Counted from the stretch's first letter, positions 14,894 to 24,630 are shown. The stretch is DNA of 33,504 nt from Clostridiales bacterium (GCA_009779405.1 WREI01000022.1:1-33504), one strand, 5' to 3'. Notes: generated from the letters alone by a model not told the origin. Numbers and translations are program-made.

Positions 14894-15946
14894 ATGCAGG
14901 CGGAGAAAGAAAAAGCATTAGAGATCGCGCTGGCGAATATTGAGAAACAGTTTGGCAAGGGCGCGGTTATGAAGATGGGCGATCAGGGCGAGCGCACGAA
15001 TATCGGCGTCATTCCCACGGGTTGCTTGGATTTGGATCTCGCGCTGGGCATAGGCGGCGTGCCGCGCGGCCGCGTGATTGAGATATACGGCCCCGAATCT
15101 TCGGGCAAGACGACGATTGCGCTCACCATCATTGCCCAAAGCCAAAAATTGGGCGGGGTCGCCGCGTTTATCGACGCGGAGCATGCATTGGATCCGCTCT
15201 ATGCCGAAAAATTGGGCGTCTGCGTGGACGAGCTCTATGTCTCCCAGCCCGACACGGGCGAACAGGCCCTCGAAATCACCGAGGCGCTCGTGCGCTCCGG
15301 CGCGATAGACGTGCTCGTGGTGGACTCCGTTGCGGCGCTCGTTCCCAAGGCGGAATTGGAGGGCGATATGGGCGAAGCGCAGGTCGGCCTGCAGGCGCGG
15401 CTCATGAGCCAGGCCCTGCGCAAACTGACGGGCGCAATCAGCAAAACCAATACGGTTCTCATCTTCATCAACCAATTGCGCGATAAGATAGGCAACGCGG
15501 GCTATGGCAGCCCTGAGACGACGACGGGCGGCAAGGCCCTGAAATTCTATGCGTCCGTGCGCATGGATGTGCGTAAAATCGAGTCCCTGAAGAACGGCAA
15601 CGAGTTCTACGGCAACCGCACCCGCGTCAAAATCGTGAAAAACAAGGTCGCGCCGCCCTTTAAGCAGGCGGAATTCGACATGCTCTACGGCGAAGGCATC
15701 TCCCGCGAGGGCTCCGTTATCGACCACGCGGTCAACCATAAAATCATGAACAAGTCCGGCTCCTGGTTCTCCTATGGCGAACTGCGCATAGGCCAGGGCC
15801 GCGACAGCGCGCGCCTTTTCCTAAAAGACAACCCCGAATTGCGCGACGAAATCGAAAAGAAAGTCCTCGACGCCATGGAGCAGGCCCGCAGGGACGCCGC
15901 GGAAGCCGCTGCCGCCAAGCGCGCCAAGAACGCCGGGCGGGTGTAG
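14894..15946 (+). CDS. recA: Recombinase A
   Basis: The DNA strand-exchange ATPase, 350 residues, essentially full length. Walker A GPESSGKT is near residue 64, the catalytic region [13 protein letters not shown] follows, and L2 DNA-binding loop [23 protein letters not shown] lies near 195-220. It acts on single-stranded DNA produced here by AddAB, encoded 2 kb downstream, and activates LexA cleavage. AGGAGG precedes the ATG by 7 bases. The leader is unusual in carrying a MITE-like hairpin element. No recX is adjacent. Confidence 0.98.
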   Translation: MQAEKEKALEIALANIEKQFGKGAVMKMGDQGERTNIGVIPTGCLDLDLALGIGGVPRGRVIEIYGPESSGKTTIALTIIAQSQKLGGVAAFIDAEHALDPLYAEKLGVCVDELYVSQPDTGEQALEITEALVRSGAIDVLVVDSVAALVPKAELEGDMGEAQVGLQARLMSQALRKLTGAISKTNTVLIFINQLRDKIGNAGYGSPETTTGGKALKFYASVRMDVRKIESLKNGNEFYGNRTRVKIVKNKVAPPFKQAEFDMLYGEGISREGSVIDHAVNHKIMNKSGSWFSYGELRIGQGRDSARLFLKDNPELRDEIEKKVLDAMEQARRDAAEAAAAKRAKNAGRV

Positions 15947-15958
15947 CATCCCACCCCC

Positions 15959-16783
15959 ATGGAAACCCGCTTTCACCGCCCGCAGAAACGACGGCGCCGT
16001 CTGCTGCCCGAAAACTGGCAGGAGCGCTTGCCCCTGCGCCCGCTTTTGTATGGGCTGATTACCGTGCTCGCGATCGCCATCCTGTTTGCCGTCTTCTTTC
16101 CGCGCGGCTCTGCGTTTGAGAGCGAGCAGATGGGCGACTTTCGCGCGCGCGGCGTGTTACGCGTGGGCGTGGAGCTCTATCTGCCCGGTCTGCACAGCGA
16201 TGGCGTTGGTCTCACGGCGGATCTGGCACGGCTCTTTGCGGGCGAGATTTTCGGCGAGGACGCGGTTCTCGAACTGATCCCCGTGACGCGCCAGAATGTG
16301 CGCACCGCGCTCTCCGACGGGTCGGTCGACCTGGCCCTCCTCGCTATTTCGGGTATCCATTCGGATTCGTATGCCGAGGGCCGCCCCTATTATGCCGAAC
16401 CCTGCCGTCTCTATGCGTATACAAGCGCGCTGCCGCCCGAGCCCAATATCGGCGTGCTGCAAAAGAGCGACGCCCAGACTGCCTTGGAATATTATGAGGA
16501 GCACAGCGCGCCCGATATCGATATCCTGTCCTGCGGCGGCTATGAGGATTTGCGCGTGGCGTTGGCGACGGGTCGGGCGGATGCGCTCTGCCTGCCAACC
16601 CTGCTGATGAAAAGTTTCCGCGACTCCGCACTGCGCCCCGTGGGTGAGCCCATCGCCACCCTCTCCTATCGCCCCGTCGCGCTAAAGGCCAACAAATGGC
16701 TCTTAGACGCCTTCGACGAGCTGATTATACGCTGGACCGAGGACGGCACGCTGGCAGGACTGTATGCGGCGCACGGGTTGTAG
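15959..16783 (+). CDS. Membrane-anchored solute-binding-like protein (family 3 fold)
   Basis: A 274-residue protein with a basic start (residues 1-25 rich in R and K), one helix (about 29-48) and an external periplasmic-binding-protein type II domain beginning at RGVLRVGVELYLPGLHSDGVG and ending FDELIIRWTEDGTLAGLYAAHG, as in amino-acid-binding proteins. It is anchored by an uncleaved helix and no transporter genes are nearby, so a sensor or accessory role is as likely as transport. It starts 12 bases after recA with only a weak ribosome site. Ligand unknown. Confidence 0.75.
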   Translation: METRFHRPQKRRRRLLPENWQERLPLRPLLYGLITVLAIAILFAVFFPRGSAFESEQMGDFRARGVLRVGVELYLPGLHSDGVGLTADLARLFAGEIFGEDAVLELIPVTRQNVRTALSDGSVDLALLAISGIHSDSYAEGRPYYAEPCRLYAYTSALPPEPNIGVLQKSDAQTALEYYEEHSAPDIDILSCGGYEDLRVALATGRADALCLPTLLMKSFRDSALRPVGEPIATLSYRPVALKANKWLLDAFDELIIRWTEDGTLAGLYAAHGL

Positions 16784-17059
16784 TGACCCGGGCCTTATCC
16801 GATACAAGGTTTTGGTTCGCTTATCCGAAACCCTTTGATAATCAAACATCGGAATCAAGGTAAGAGCAAAACCCATAACCAAGGTCAAAATTGCACCCGC
16901 AACAAGGGCGTTGGGATTTTCCGCAATCTTTACGAGATAGTCTGTCTCGTTTCGCATGCTGAGAAACGAGGTGCTCAGAATGCCCGCAACGGTGCCGATG
17001 ATGTATAGGATGCCAACCATCCTTGCCGTCCCCTTGTATCCGTAGGTCTTTGTTTTCAT
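16703..17059 (-). pseudogene. DUF4386-type membrane protein, 3' part lost
   Basis: Starting at ATG 17059 (GGAGGAGACACC in front; ATGA overlap with the Xre gene), the first 75 residues match the beginning of DUF4386 proteins: two helices with ARMVGILYIIGTVAGILS and NALVAGAILTLVMGFALTLIP. After about residue 77 the frame becomes non-hydrophobic (YQRVSDKRTKTLYRIRPG) and runs antisense into the end of the solute-binding-like gene. The remaining two thirds of the usual protein are absent from all frames, so the gene is most likely broken. Confidence 0.6.
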
Positions 17060-17286
17060 GGTGTCTCCTCCTCCGCTTTGCACGCAAAGACCTCTCCGAT
17101 CGGAACGCCGAACGCGTCCGCTATCCGAAAGGCCAACTCCAAGGACGGGGTGTATTTATTGGCTTCCAAGGCCATGATGGTCTGCCGCGACGCGCCGGCC
17201 TTTTCGGCCAATTCAAGCTGCGTCATCTCGTTCGCGAAAAATCGGAGCGTTCGTATTTTATTTGTGATAACCAGTTTCTTACCCAT
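17056..17286 (-). CDS. Xre-family HTH regulator (YazB-like)
   Basis: A 76-residue Cro/CI-type DNA-binding protein: KIRTLRFFANEMTQLELAEKAGASRQTIMALEANKYTPSLELAFRIADAFG contains the helix-turn-helix at about residues 20-45, and the protein ends soon after, without a ligand domain. The start at 17286 is chosen because the family begins this way and because it overlaps the stop of the upstream membrane gene by 8 bases. Small regulators of this kind often sit with a membrane protein that they control. Confidence 0.88.
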   Translation of the reverse strand: MGKKLVITNKIRTLRFFANEMTQLELAEKAGASRQTIMALEANKYTPSLELAFRIADAFGVPIGEVFACKAEEETP

Positions 17287-17764
17287 TGCGCACGCCCTTC
17301 TCATAAAAGTAGACGCTGGCGATGCCTTCCGCGGCGGAACCGACGGCGCAGGCACCGAGCAGGATGTGCAGCGCGAATACAGCAGACGCGCCGAAGGCCA
17401 ATCCGACCAGGGCGGCCACAAACCCGATCCCGGCGACAATGGAACTGATATGGGAGGATTTAAGGCCGATCAGTTTATCCCGTTCATCCTCAACCGTTAG
17501 GGACGCAAAACGTCGGTCAATTTTTTTCCTGTCGCGCTCCTGTTCCCGCACCGCGATCCCAATCGCCGTCGCAATGTGAAACAGTATCTGAATGACAATG
17601 ACCGCGACCACACCTATCCCGATAAAAACCAGCAGAGCCAGCGCCCAGGGCTTCAAGTCATCCGCGGCGGGGGCATGCGCCCCCAGCGCATAGATGGCAT
17701 ACGCGATCAGCATAAGAGCGCCCGCGACCATACTTGCAATTGATTTTTTGCTGTTGAATGACAT
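17279..17764 (-). CDS. Four-helix membrane protein of unknown function
   Basis: A 161-residue protein with hydrophobic segments at about 9-28, 42-68, 107-126 and 128-146, and a charged cytoplasmic loop (REQERDRKKIDRRFASLTVEDERDKLIGLKS) between the second and third. This layout, followed by a coupled small Xre regulator, recurs in Firmicutes as a DUF-type integral membrane and HTH pair (DUF2178-like); the family name is a guess. It is first in a three-gene unit whose third member is broken. Confidence 0.75.
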   Translation of the reverse strand: MSFNSKKSIASMVAGALMLIAYAIYALGAHAPAADDLKPWALALLVFIGIGVVAVIVIQILFHIATAIGIAVREQERDRKKIDRRFASLTVEDERDKLIGLKSSHISSIVAGIGFVAALVGLAFGASAVFALHILLGACAVGSAAEGIASVYFYEKGVRNG

Positions 17765-17832
17765 AATAATAAACCCTTTCAGACTGATTGTTTTGACAGT
17801 AAGTATAATTTAACGTTCTTAATGTCTAACAT

Positions 17833-17862
17833 ACTATACATCGCCACATACATGCCTGTCAA
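17833..17862 (-). promoter_or_regulatory. Promoter of the membrane protein-Xre unit
   Basis: Minus strand TTGACA (17862-17857), 18 bases, TATAGT (17838-17833). Downstream, TTAAGAACGTTAA (17811-17823) offers a symmetrical candidate site for the unit's own Xre regulator. Confidence 0.55.
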
Positions 17863-17899
17863 GTCTTTTTGGAAAATAAACGATGGCCCGAAAACGCCC

Positions 17900-17928
17900 T
17901 TGCACCCCCCAAAAAAAGATGTTATTCT
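17900..17928 (+). promoter_or_regulatory. Putative addB promoter
   Basis: TTGCAC at 17900-17905, 17 bases, TATTCT at 17923-17928. Moderate match only. Confidence 0.4.
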
Positions 17929-17950
17929 ACATATACACCGAATGCAAGCT

Positions 17951-17973
17951 CTGAGAACTGAGAACCGAGAACT
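17951..17973 (+). repeat. Tandem 7-bp repeat directly before addB
   Basis: CTGAGAA, CTGAGAA, CCGAGAA and a further CT run up to the addB start codon with no purine-rich ribosome site in the usual place. Confidence 0.75.
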
Positions 17974-20900
17974 ATGAAACTCACCCTCTTCACGGGCCGC
18001 GCGGGCAGCGGTAAAACGGATGCGATCACGTCGCGCGCGCTGGCGCATATGGACGCCGGCGAGCGCGTGGTTTTGGTGATCCCCGAGCAGTTCACCTATG
18101 CGGTCGAGCGCGCGCTGGCGGCGCGGCGCGGCGGCATCGCGGGGGTCGAGGTATACGGGCAGACGCGGCTCTGCGAACGCGTGCTGGCGCAGACGGGGCG
18201 GGCTTTGCCCTATCTGAACGCGCAGGGGCGGGTAATGCTATTGAAAAAGATCGCCGCCGAGCAGGCACAGAATTTGGGCGTCCTCGCCCGCGCCGCGCAG
18301 ACCCGGGGCTTTGCCGCCAAGGTCGATACCCTGCTGGGTACCCTGAAAAACAGCGAGATCACGCCGGACGCATTGGCCGACGCGCTGGCCGCGATGGAAG
18401 CGGGCGACCCCCTGCGCGTCAAACTTGAAGACCTGCTGGTGTTGTATCGGGCGCAGGAGGAAGCGACGACGGGCAGATATGCCACGGAGGACGACCTGCC
18501 CGCGCGCGTATTGGAAGCCCTGCCGCATTCCTTTATCGCCGACTGCCATGTGTATGTGGACGGGTTGGACAACCCCACGGGGCAGATGCTGGGCCTGCTC
18601 TGCGGCATGCTCGCCTGCGCCAAGAGTTTGACCATAGCCCTGCGCCGGGGCGAGGAAGCCAAGGACAGCCGCCTGTTCGCGCCGGACGCGCGCATCGGCG
18701 AGCGCCTTGTCGCGCACGCGCGCACTCTGGGCCTGCCCGTGTTCACAAGACATTTCGAGAAGGAATATCACAGCCCGCCCACGGCCTTGGAGCATTTGGA
18801 GACCTATCTGTTCCGCCACGACGCCGTGCCGTTGGATATCCCTTCGCAAAATGTGCGCATACTCTCCGCCCCCTCGGCGCGGGAGGAGGCGGAGACCGTG
18901 GCCGAAGAGGTGTTGGCGCTGGCGCGCAGCGGGGTGCGCTATCGGGAGATTGCGCTGATCGCCGCGGAATTGGACGCCTATGCGCCCCTCTTGGCGCGCG
19001 CCTTTGCCCTGCGCGGCATCCCGCTCTTTCACAACGTCAAGCGCAAACTCCTGGGCCACGGCGCGGCGGAGATACTGTTGGCCGCGGTCGACGCGGCGGA
19101 GGGGAACTACGCCGTTCCCGCCCTGTTGCGCGTGCTGAAGAGCGGGTTCGCGAATATTCCGCAGGCCGACGCGGAAATCTTTGAAAACTATCTGCTGCGC
19201 TACGGCATCTATGGCTCCTCCCTTACCCATGCCCTGCACTTCGGCGAAGTGCCGCCGGGCGCGGAGGAGACGCGCAGGACCGTGATGGAACCGCTGCTCG
19301 CCTTGCGCGAAGGCTTGAAAGGCAGAACCGCTAAGGAAAAGGCGGCGGCCTGCACGGCCTATTTAGAGACCATCGCCCTGCGTGAGCAGCTGAGCGAACG
19401 CGCCCGCGCCTGCGAAGAAGCGGGCGATTTGACCGAGGCCGCCGTCACAAGGCAGGTCTGGAACGGCGTCTGCGCTTTGTTGCGCCAAACCCACGATATA
19501 TTGGAAGATTTGCCCGTCAAGAGCCGCGAATTTGCCGCTATGCTCCGCGAGGGCGCGCAGGACGCGGCGCTCGGCATACTCCCCGAGACGGCAGATGTCG
19601 TCACGCTCGGCGACCTGCGCCGTGGCAAGGGCTCGGCTGTCCGCGCGCTCTTCTTCCTTGGCTGCCGCGACGGCGCGTTCCCTCGGGGGCGCAACGACGC
19701 GGACTTTATCAGCGACCGCGAACTGGCGGCCCTGCGCAGCCACGGACTCCCCGTCTGGGACGACAGCGCGGCCCTCACGCAGAGCGAACGCTTGGATATC
19801 TATACCGCCCTCGGCAAAGCCCGCGAATATCTGAGCTTCTCCTATCCCACGGGCAGCGGCGCGGAGACCAATGCGCCTGCCTATCTATTGGAGCGCGTGC
19901 GCGCGTTGCTGCCGAACGCGCGCATCATCAGCGCCGCGCAGAACGAGATACAATATCCCTCCACCGACCGCGCCGCCTTCCAACTGCTCGCCCGCCTGTT
20001 GCGTCAGAGCCGCCAGCAGGGGAGCGTCGACCCGCGCGTGCATACGCTGATCGCCTATTTTGAAAGGCACCGCGCCTACAGCGCCCCCTTGCAGACCCTG
20101 TTGGACGGCACGGGCCTGTTGCGTGACCCCGGAAGCTTCGGCCCGCAAACAGCGAATCGGCTCTATCCCTCCCTCCAACATGTCTCGGCCACGCGCCTTG
20201 AGGGCTTCTCCAAATGCCCCTTTTCGCACTATATCAAATACGGGCTCTCGGCGCGGGAGCGCGAGGAATTGCAGCAGAGCGGCTTGGAGGACGGGGATTT
20301 TTATCACAGCGCCTTGGACGCCTTTGTCCGCAAGGCGAACGCCAACGGCGAGGTGATCGCCGATATCACGGACGAGCGCGCGGGCGAATATGTGGAAGAG
20401 ATTCTGGCCGAACTGATCCCCGCTCACAACGAGGGTCTGTTGGAGCGCGACGCGCGTCTGCGCGAAAGCCTGTTCCTGCGCGCCGAAGCGCTCTCGCAAT
20501 GCATATTGAGCCTGATCTTCCAGAGCCGCGCGGGCGCGTTCCGCCAAACGGAGACGGAACTTAGATTCGGCAGGGACGGCGCGCTGCCCCCGCTGCAAAT
20601 TGATGTGCCGGGCAATAACCCGGTCGCGCTCTCGGGCGTGATTGACCGCGTGGACAGGGCGCAGATCGGGGAGGAGCGCTTTGTCCGCGTCGTGGACTAT
20701 AAATTGGGCGGGCGCGAACCCAAGGCCGCCGATATCGAAAACGGCAAGACTCTGCAATTGCCGCTCTATCTGCTGGCGGCCGCCGAAAACGCCCACGCCG
20801 CGGGTATGTACTATATGCGCCTGAACGCGAACTACGAGAAGGAGGACGGCGGCGACACCCTGCATACCCTCGACGGTCTGACCGCCAAGGATATCCCCGC

Positions 20901-21240
20901 CCTGCGCGCTTCGGACGCGGGCTTCGCACAGGATATCCCCTACGCGTCCGCCGCGATCCCCGGCGTCAAAACCGACAAGAACGGCGAGGTGAAGGGCGTG
21001 CGCGCCCTCTGGGAAGCGGAATTGCAGCAACTTTCCGGCGTCGCCCGCCGCGTAGCGGGCCGCGCCGTCGCCCGCATCCTGCAAGGCGAAGCCAAAATCG
21101 CCCCCGCCGACGCGTCCTCCTGTGAATACTGCGCCTACGGCCCCATCTGCGGCCGGGACAAGGTGTTTGGGAGGAAGGCGGCCGGTCTGAAATTCAAGGA
21201 GCTGCTGGAACTGGACGCGAAAACGATATTAAATCTGTAG
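17974..21240 (+). CDS. addB: AddB helicase-nuclease subunit
   Basis: Subunit of the AddAB complex that processes double-strand breaks for RecA. It starts with GRAGSGKT (residues 8-15), the degenerate helicase P-loop of AddB. The C-terminal nuclease domain has RVVDYKLGG near 910. An iron-sulfur cluster is predicted from one cysteine in CPFSHY (about 748) and three in CEYCAYGPIC (about 1050-1059), the AddB arrangement. The length of 1088 residues is normal. The start codon is preceded by 7-bp repeats rather than a ribosome site. addA follows after 54 bases. Confidence 0.96.
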   Translation: MKLTLFTGRAGSGKTDAITSRALAHMDAGERVVLVIPEQFTYAVERALAARRGGIAGVEVYGQTRLCERVLAQTGRALPYLNAQGRVMLLKKIAAEQAQNLGVLARAAQTRGFAAKVDTLLGTLKNSEITPDALADALAAMEAGDPLRVKLEDLLVLYRAQEEATTGRYATEDDLPARVLEALPHSFIADCHVYVDGLDNPTGQMLGLLCGMLACAKSLTIALRRGEEAKDSRLFAPDARIGERLVAHARTLGLPVFTRHFEKEYHSPPTALEHLETYLFRHDAVPLDIPSQNVRILSAPSAREEAETVAEEVLALARSGVRYREIALIAAELDAYAPLLARAFALRGIPLFHNVKRKLLGHGAAEILLAAVDAAEGNYAVPALLRVLKSGFANIPQADAEIFENYLLRYGIYGSSLTHALHFGEVPPGAEETRRTVMEPLLALREGLKGRTAKEKAAACTAYLETIALREQLSERARACEEAGDLTEAAVTRQVWNGVCALLRQTHDILEDLPVKSREFAAMLREGAQDAALGILPETADVVTLGDLRRGKGSAVRALFFLGCRDGAFPRGRNDADFISDRELAALRSHGLPVWDDSAALTQSERLDIYTALGKAREYLSFSYPTGSGAETNAPAYLLERVRALLPNARIISAAQNEIQYPSTDRAAFQLLARLLRQSRQQGSVDPRVHTLIAYFERHRAYSAPLQTLLDGTGLLRDPGSFGPQTANRLYPSLQHVSATRLEGFSKCPFSHYIKYGLSAREREELQQSGLEDGDFYHSALDAFVRKANANGEVIADITDERAGEYVEEILAELIPAHNEGLLERDARLRESLFLRAEALSQCILSLIFQSRAGAFRQTETELRFGRDGALPPLQIDVPGNNPVALSGVIDRVDRAQIGEERFVRVVDYKLGGREPKAADIENGKTLQLPLYLLAAAENAHAAGMYYMRLNANYEKEDGGDTLHTLDGLTAKDIPALRASDAGFAQDIPYASAAIPGVKTDKNGEVKGVRALWEAELQQLSGVARRVAGRAVARILQGEAKIAPADASSCEYCAYGPICGRDKVFGRKAAGLKFKELLELDAKTILNL

Positions 21241-21259
21241 GGGCGCAATAAATTGCGCC
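21241..21259. repeat. Short palindrome between addB and addA
   Basis: GGCGCAAT-AA-ATTGCGCC forms a perfect 8-bp hairpin right after the addB stop. There is no T-run, so it is not a terminator; it resembles the dispersed GTAGGGGCG-type palindromes of Clostridia. Confidence 0.6.
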
Positions 21260-21294
21260 TGAAACGAATGCAACTTACCCGGAAAGGAAACCCC

Positions 21295-24200
21295 ATGCCA
21301 TTCACCCCGGAACAACAAGCCGCCATCGCCGCCCGCGGCAACATCCTCGTCTCCGCAGGCGCGGGCGCGGGCAAGACCAGCACGCTCACCGAGCGCGTGC
21401 TGACGCATATATTGCACGGTGCGGCTCTCTCCGAAATTTTGGTGATGACCTTCACCAAGGCGGCGGCGAGCGAGATGAAGTCGCGCATCGCGAAGCGCTT
21501 GGAAGACGCGTTTGCGGTCGAGCAAGACCGCGATAAGAAGGAGACCCTGCGCGCGCAGGCCGACGCCGTGGTGGCGGCAGATATCTCCACCTTCCACGGC
21601 TTCTGCGCCAAACTGACGGCCCGCCACTTTGCCGCCTGCGGGCTCTCGCCCACGGCCCGCGTGGCCGATGAAACGCAGAGCGCGGTGCTGCTGCAAAAGA
21701 CGCTCGACGAACTCTTGACCCGTTTGGCAAGCGAGGACGCCCCGCAGTTCCGCACCCTGATCGCCGCGTTCAACGGCGAGCGCAAGTTGCGCGAACAGCT
21801 GCTCTCCCTGCTGGCCTTTACGGAAAGCTTGCCCGACCGCGAAACCTGGCTATCCACGCAAAGCAGCATTTTGGCGGATACGCAGACGCGCGATGCCGTC
21901 ATGCTGCAATTCTATACTGCGCAAACACAGGCCCTGATTCACGGCATAGAGCGCGCCAAGCGCCTGGCCGCCGCCGAATTCGATATGAAGATGTGCGCCT
22001 ATCTGGATGATATTCTTTCGCAGACGCGCGCGGTGGCCCTCTGCGGGAATATCCGCGATTTCGTCCATGTGCTCTGCGCGCTGGATTTTGGGCGTATCCC
22101 CGTCAACCGCGAACGGACGGCGGCGCTCAAGGAAGCCTGCGCAAGCGCGCGGGACAGATTGAAAGATTATATCAACGGCAGCGTCAGGCGGCTCCAAAGC
22201 GGTCTGGACGGCGAAGCGCAGAGCGCCGAGCTCTTTGCCCAAAGCGCGGCGGCCCTGATAAGCGCGACCGCAAAGCTGTTGGAATTATATACGGAGAAAA
22301 AGCGGGAAGCGGATATATTGGACTTCTCCGACCTGGAGCGTTACGCACTGGAAATATTGCGGCGGCCCGAGATTTGCCGCGAATACCGGGAGCGCTACCG
22401 CGAGGTGATCGTCGATGAGTTTCAGGATACGAACGATGTGCAAGAAGCGATCTTACAGAAGATCGCCCGCCCGGACAATCTGTTTTTGGTCGGCGACGTT
22501 AAGCAGAGCATCTATGCCTTCCGCGGCGCGAACCCCGGCTTGTTTTTGCGGCGGGAGGAGGACTATTCCCGCGACCCCGTCTCGGGGCAGACCATATACC
22601 TGAACCGCAATTTCCGCAGCGGCGCTGCCGTGATCAACGCCGTAAACCGCGCGTTCGCCGAGTGGATGACCGAGCCGCCCTATGACGAGAACGCCGCGCT
22701 CGTGCAAGGGCGCGAAGACGCGCCCGCGGGCTGTTGCGAGCTGCATATCTTTGATACTGGCGAAACGGCGGAAGAGGACGCCGCGCAATCAGGAACCGAA
22801 CGCGAAGCCGCGTTTGCCGCGCAGACCATATTGGATCTGATGGCCGCGGGCGCATATGAAAACTATTCCGATTTTGTCGTGCTGATGCGCACGGCTCGGC
22901 ATATCCCCGTTTGGCTGCGCGTCTTGGCGCGCTATTCGATCCCCGGCTTTGCGCAGAGCGCGGGTGGCTATTTCGACGCGCCCGAAGTGGCCGTTGTCCT
23001 CTCCTTCCTGCGCATTCTGGACAATATCCGCCAGGATATCCCTCTCTTGGCCGTGTTGCGCAGTGGTTACGGCGGATTCAGCGACGAGTATCTGATCGCC
23101 ATACGCGCCGAGAACCGGGGCGAGGACAAGCGGGAGCATTTCCACGCCTGCTTCCTGCGCGCCGCGGAGACAGACGGCAAGGCGCGGCGCTTTCTGGCCA
23201 TGCTGGACGGCTATCGCGCGCAGGCCCGCAGTGGGGATACGGCGGCCCTGATCACCCGCCTGTTGGACGATTTTTATTTCTACGACGCCATCGGTGCGCA
23301 GGACAGCGGCGCGCAAAGACAGGCGAACCTCGAAGCCCTGCTCGAAAAGGCGCGCGCCTTTGATGCGGGCGGTGGCTTCGGCGTGCATGGATTGCTCGAA
23401 TTTATGGACAACGCCAAGTCCTCCGCGCGCGAGGGCGCGGCACCCTTGGCGGCGGGCAATGCCGTGCGCCTGATGACCGTCCATAAGAGCAAGGGCCTCG
23501 AATTCCCGGTTGTCTTTCTGGCCGACCTGGCGGGGCAGTTTAATACGCAGGATCAGCGCCGCGACGTCAAGCCGCACAGGGAATACGGACTGGGCCTGCG
23601 CATCACCGACCACGCCGCACAAACCCTGCGCCGCAACGCGGAGGACAGCTTTATCGCCGCCGCCGCCGCGCAAAAGCAGGTGACCGAGGAGACGCGACTC
23701 TTATACGTCGCCATGACCCGCGCGCGGGAGCGGCTCTATCTGTTGGGCGGCCTGAAAAACGCGGCGGAGGAGCTGAAAAAGGAAGAAGCCGCGCCCAACC
23801 CGCTTGCGGGCGGGGACTGGCTCTCCTGGCTGCGCCATTCCTTGCGCGGATATGTCCCCATGCACGCGCATACGGACGCGCCTGTCCTGCCCCGCGCAAG
23901 CGTCTATCGGCGGGACAACGAAAGCACGACTGCCGATACGGCTGCCCTCGCGGCGCACCTTTCCTGGGTCTATCCCCATGCCACGGAGACGGCGCAACGG
24001 GGCAAACTTTCGGTCTCCGCGCTGGCGCAAACCGAATTTGAGGAGCTGGAACCCCTGTCCTTTGATACGGACAAACCCGACGCCAGAGTTCTGGGTATTA
24101 ACCTGCACGCCTTTTTGGAGAGCCTGCCCCCGCACCCGCATACAATCGAAGAACTCCGCGCCATCGCGCCCCCGACCCTCACGCCCGCGCAATTGCGTAT

Positions 24201-24624
24201 GGCCGCGTGGTGGAGCAATACGCCCCTCTATGCCCGCTTCTGCGCGGCGGCGCGGCGTCACCGCGAGTTGCCCTTTGTCTGCGCATTCACGCCGCTTGAA
24301 TTATATGGATCGGGGACAACGGATGAACCGTCATTGCGAGGAGCCGCGCTTCCGGAGGAAGCGCAGCGACGCGGCAATCCATTGCTCCAATCGGCGGAGC
24401 CAACCTTATTGCAAGGCATTATCGACGCCTGCTTCCTCGAAGACGGCAACTGGATACTCATAGATTACAAGAGCGACCGCGTAACCACGACCCCCCGGGA
24501 GAGCGCCGAACGCCATAAACACCAGATCGAGCTCTACGCCGCCGCCCTCGCCCGCGTCACGGGCATCCCGGTCACAGAGCGCTATATCGTCCTGCTCTCT
24601 GCGGGGGTATGCGTGGAAGTGTAG
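21295..24624 (+). CDS. addA: AddA helicase-nuclease subunit with an internal repeat insertion
   Basis: UvrD-type superfamily 1 helicase with a C-terminal RecB-type nuclease, partner of AddB. Walker A SAGAGAGKTS spans residues 20-29; VDEFQDTN (near 375), YLNRNFRS and LMTVHKSKGLEFPVVF are helicase motifs, LLYVAMTRARERLYL is motif VI, and LIDYKSDR (about 1055) is the nuclease core. The start at 21295 follows GGAAAGGAAACCCC. About residues 1012-1029 are encoded by a palindromic repeat that keeps the frame, between PLELYG and LLQGIIDACF, a place where other AddA proteins have a variable loop. The neighbouring motifs are intact, so the enzyme is probably active. Confidence 0.96.
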   Translation: MPFTPEQQAAIAARGNILVSAGAGAGKTSTLTERVLTHILHGAALSEILVMTFTKAAASEMKSRIAKRLEDAFAVEQDRDKKETLRAQADAVVAADISTFHGFCAKLTARHFAACGLSPTARVADETQSAVLLQKTLDELLTRLASEDAPQFRTLIAAFNGERKLREQLLSLLAFTESLPDRETWLSTQSSILADTQTRDAVMLQFYTAQTQALIHGIERAKRLAAAEFDMKMCAYLDDILSQTRAVALCGNIRDFVHVLCALDFGRIPVNRERTAALKEACASARDRLKDYINGSVRRLQSGLDGEAQSAELFAQSAAALISATAKLLELYTEKKREADILDFSDLERYALEILRRPEICREYRERYREVIVDEFQDTNDVQEAILQKIARPDNLFLVGDVKQSIYAFRGANPGLFLRREEDYSRDPVSGQTIYLNRNFRSGAAVINAVNRAFAEWMTEPPYDENAALVQGREDAPAGCCELHIFDTGETAEEDAAQSGTEREAAFAAQTILDLMAAGAYENYSDFVVLMRTARHIPVWLRVLARYSIPGFAQSAGGYFDAPEVAVVLSFLRILDNIRQDIPLLAVLRSGYGGFSDEYLIAIRAENRGEDKREHFHACFLRAAETDGKARRFLAMLDGYRAQARSGDTAALITRLLDDFYFYDAIGAQDSGAQRQANLEALLEKARAFDAGGGFGVHGLLEFMDNAKSSAREGAAPLAAGNAVRLMTVHKSKGLEFPVVFLADLAGQFNTQDQRRDVKPHREYGLGLRITDHAAQTLRRNAEDSFIAAAAAQKQVTEETRLLYVAMTRARERLYLLGGLKNAAEELKKEEAAPNPLAGGDWLSWLRHSLRGYVPMHAHTDAPVLPRASVYRRDNESTTADTAALAAHLSWVYPHATETAQRGKLSVSALAQTEFEELEPLSFDTDKPDARVLGINLHAFLESLPPHPHTIEELRAIAPPTLTPAQLRMAAWWSNTPLYARFCAAARRHRELPFVCAFTPLELYGSGTTDEPSLRGAALPEEAQRRGNPLLQSAEPTLLQGIIDACFLEDGNWILIDYKSDRVTTTPRESAERHKHQIELYAAALARVTGIPVTERYIVLLSAGVCVEV
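24329..24380 (+). repeat. Palindromic interspersed repeat inserted in-frame in addA
   Basis: The ends CGTCATTGCGAGGAG and GCGACGCGGCAATCC are those of a dispersed repeat seen in many bacterial genomes. Inside, GCGCTTCC (24346-24353) and GGAAGCGC (24357-24364) form a perfect hairpin with loop GGA, and ATTGC/GCAAT pair outside. It is translated as part of AddA. Confidence 0.75.
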
Positions 24625-24630
24625 GAGTGC

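Noticed and set aside
17793-17809. Plus-strand TTGACA and TATAAT as an addB promoter
   Set aside because: The two hexamers are only 5 bases apart, so they cannot be used together; the true unit promoter here is on the minus strand at 17833-17862.
19885-21084. A 399-codon minus-strand open frame inside addB, and similar long ones inside addA and recA
   Set aside because: They are shadows of high-GC coding sequence on the opposite strand: no ribosome sites, low-complexity arginine- and alanine-rich products, and full overlap with clearly recognised genes.
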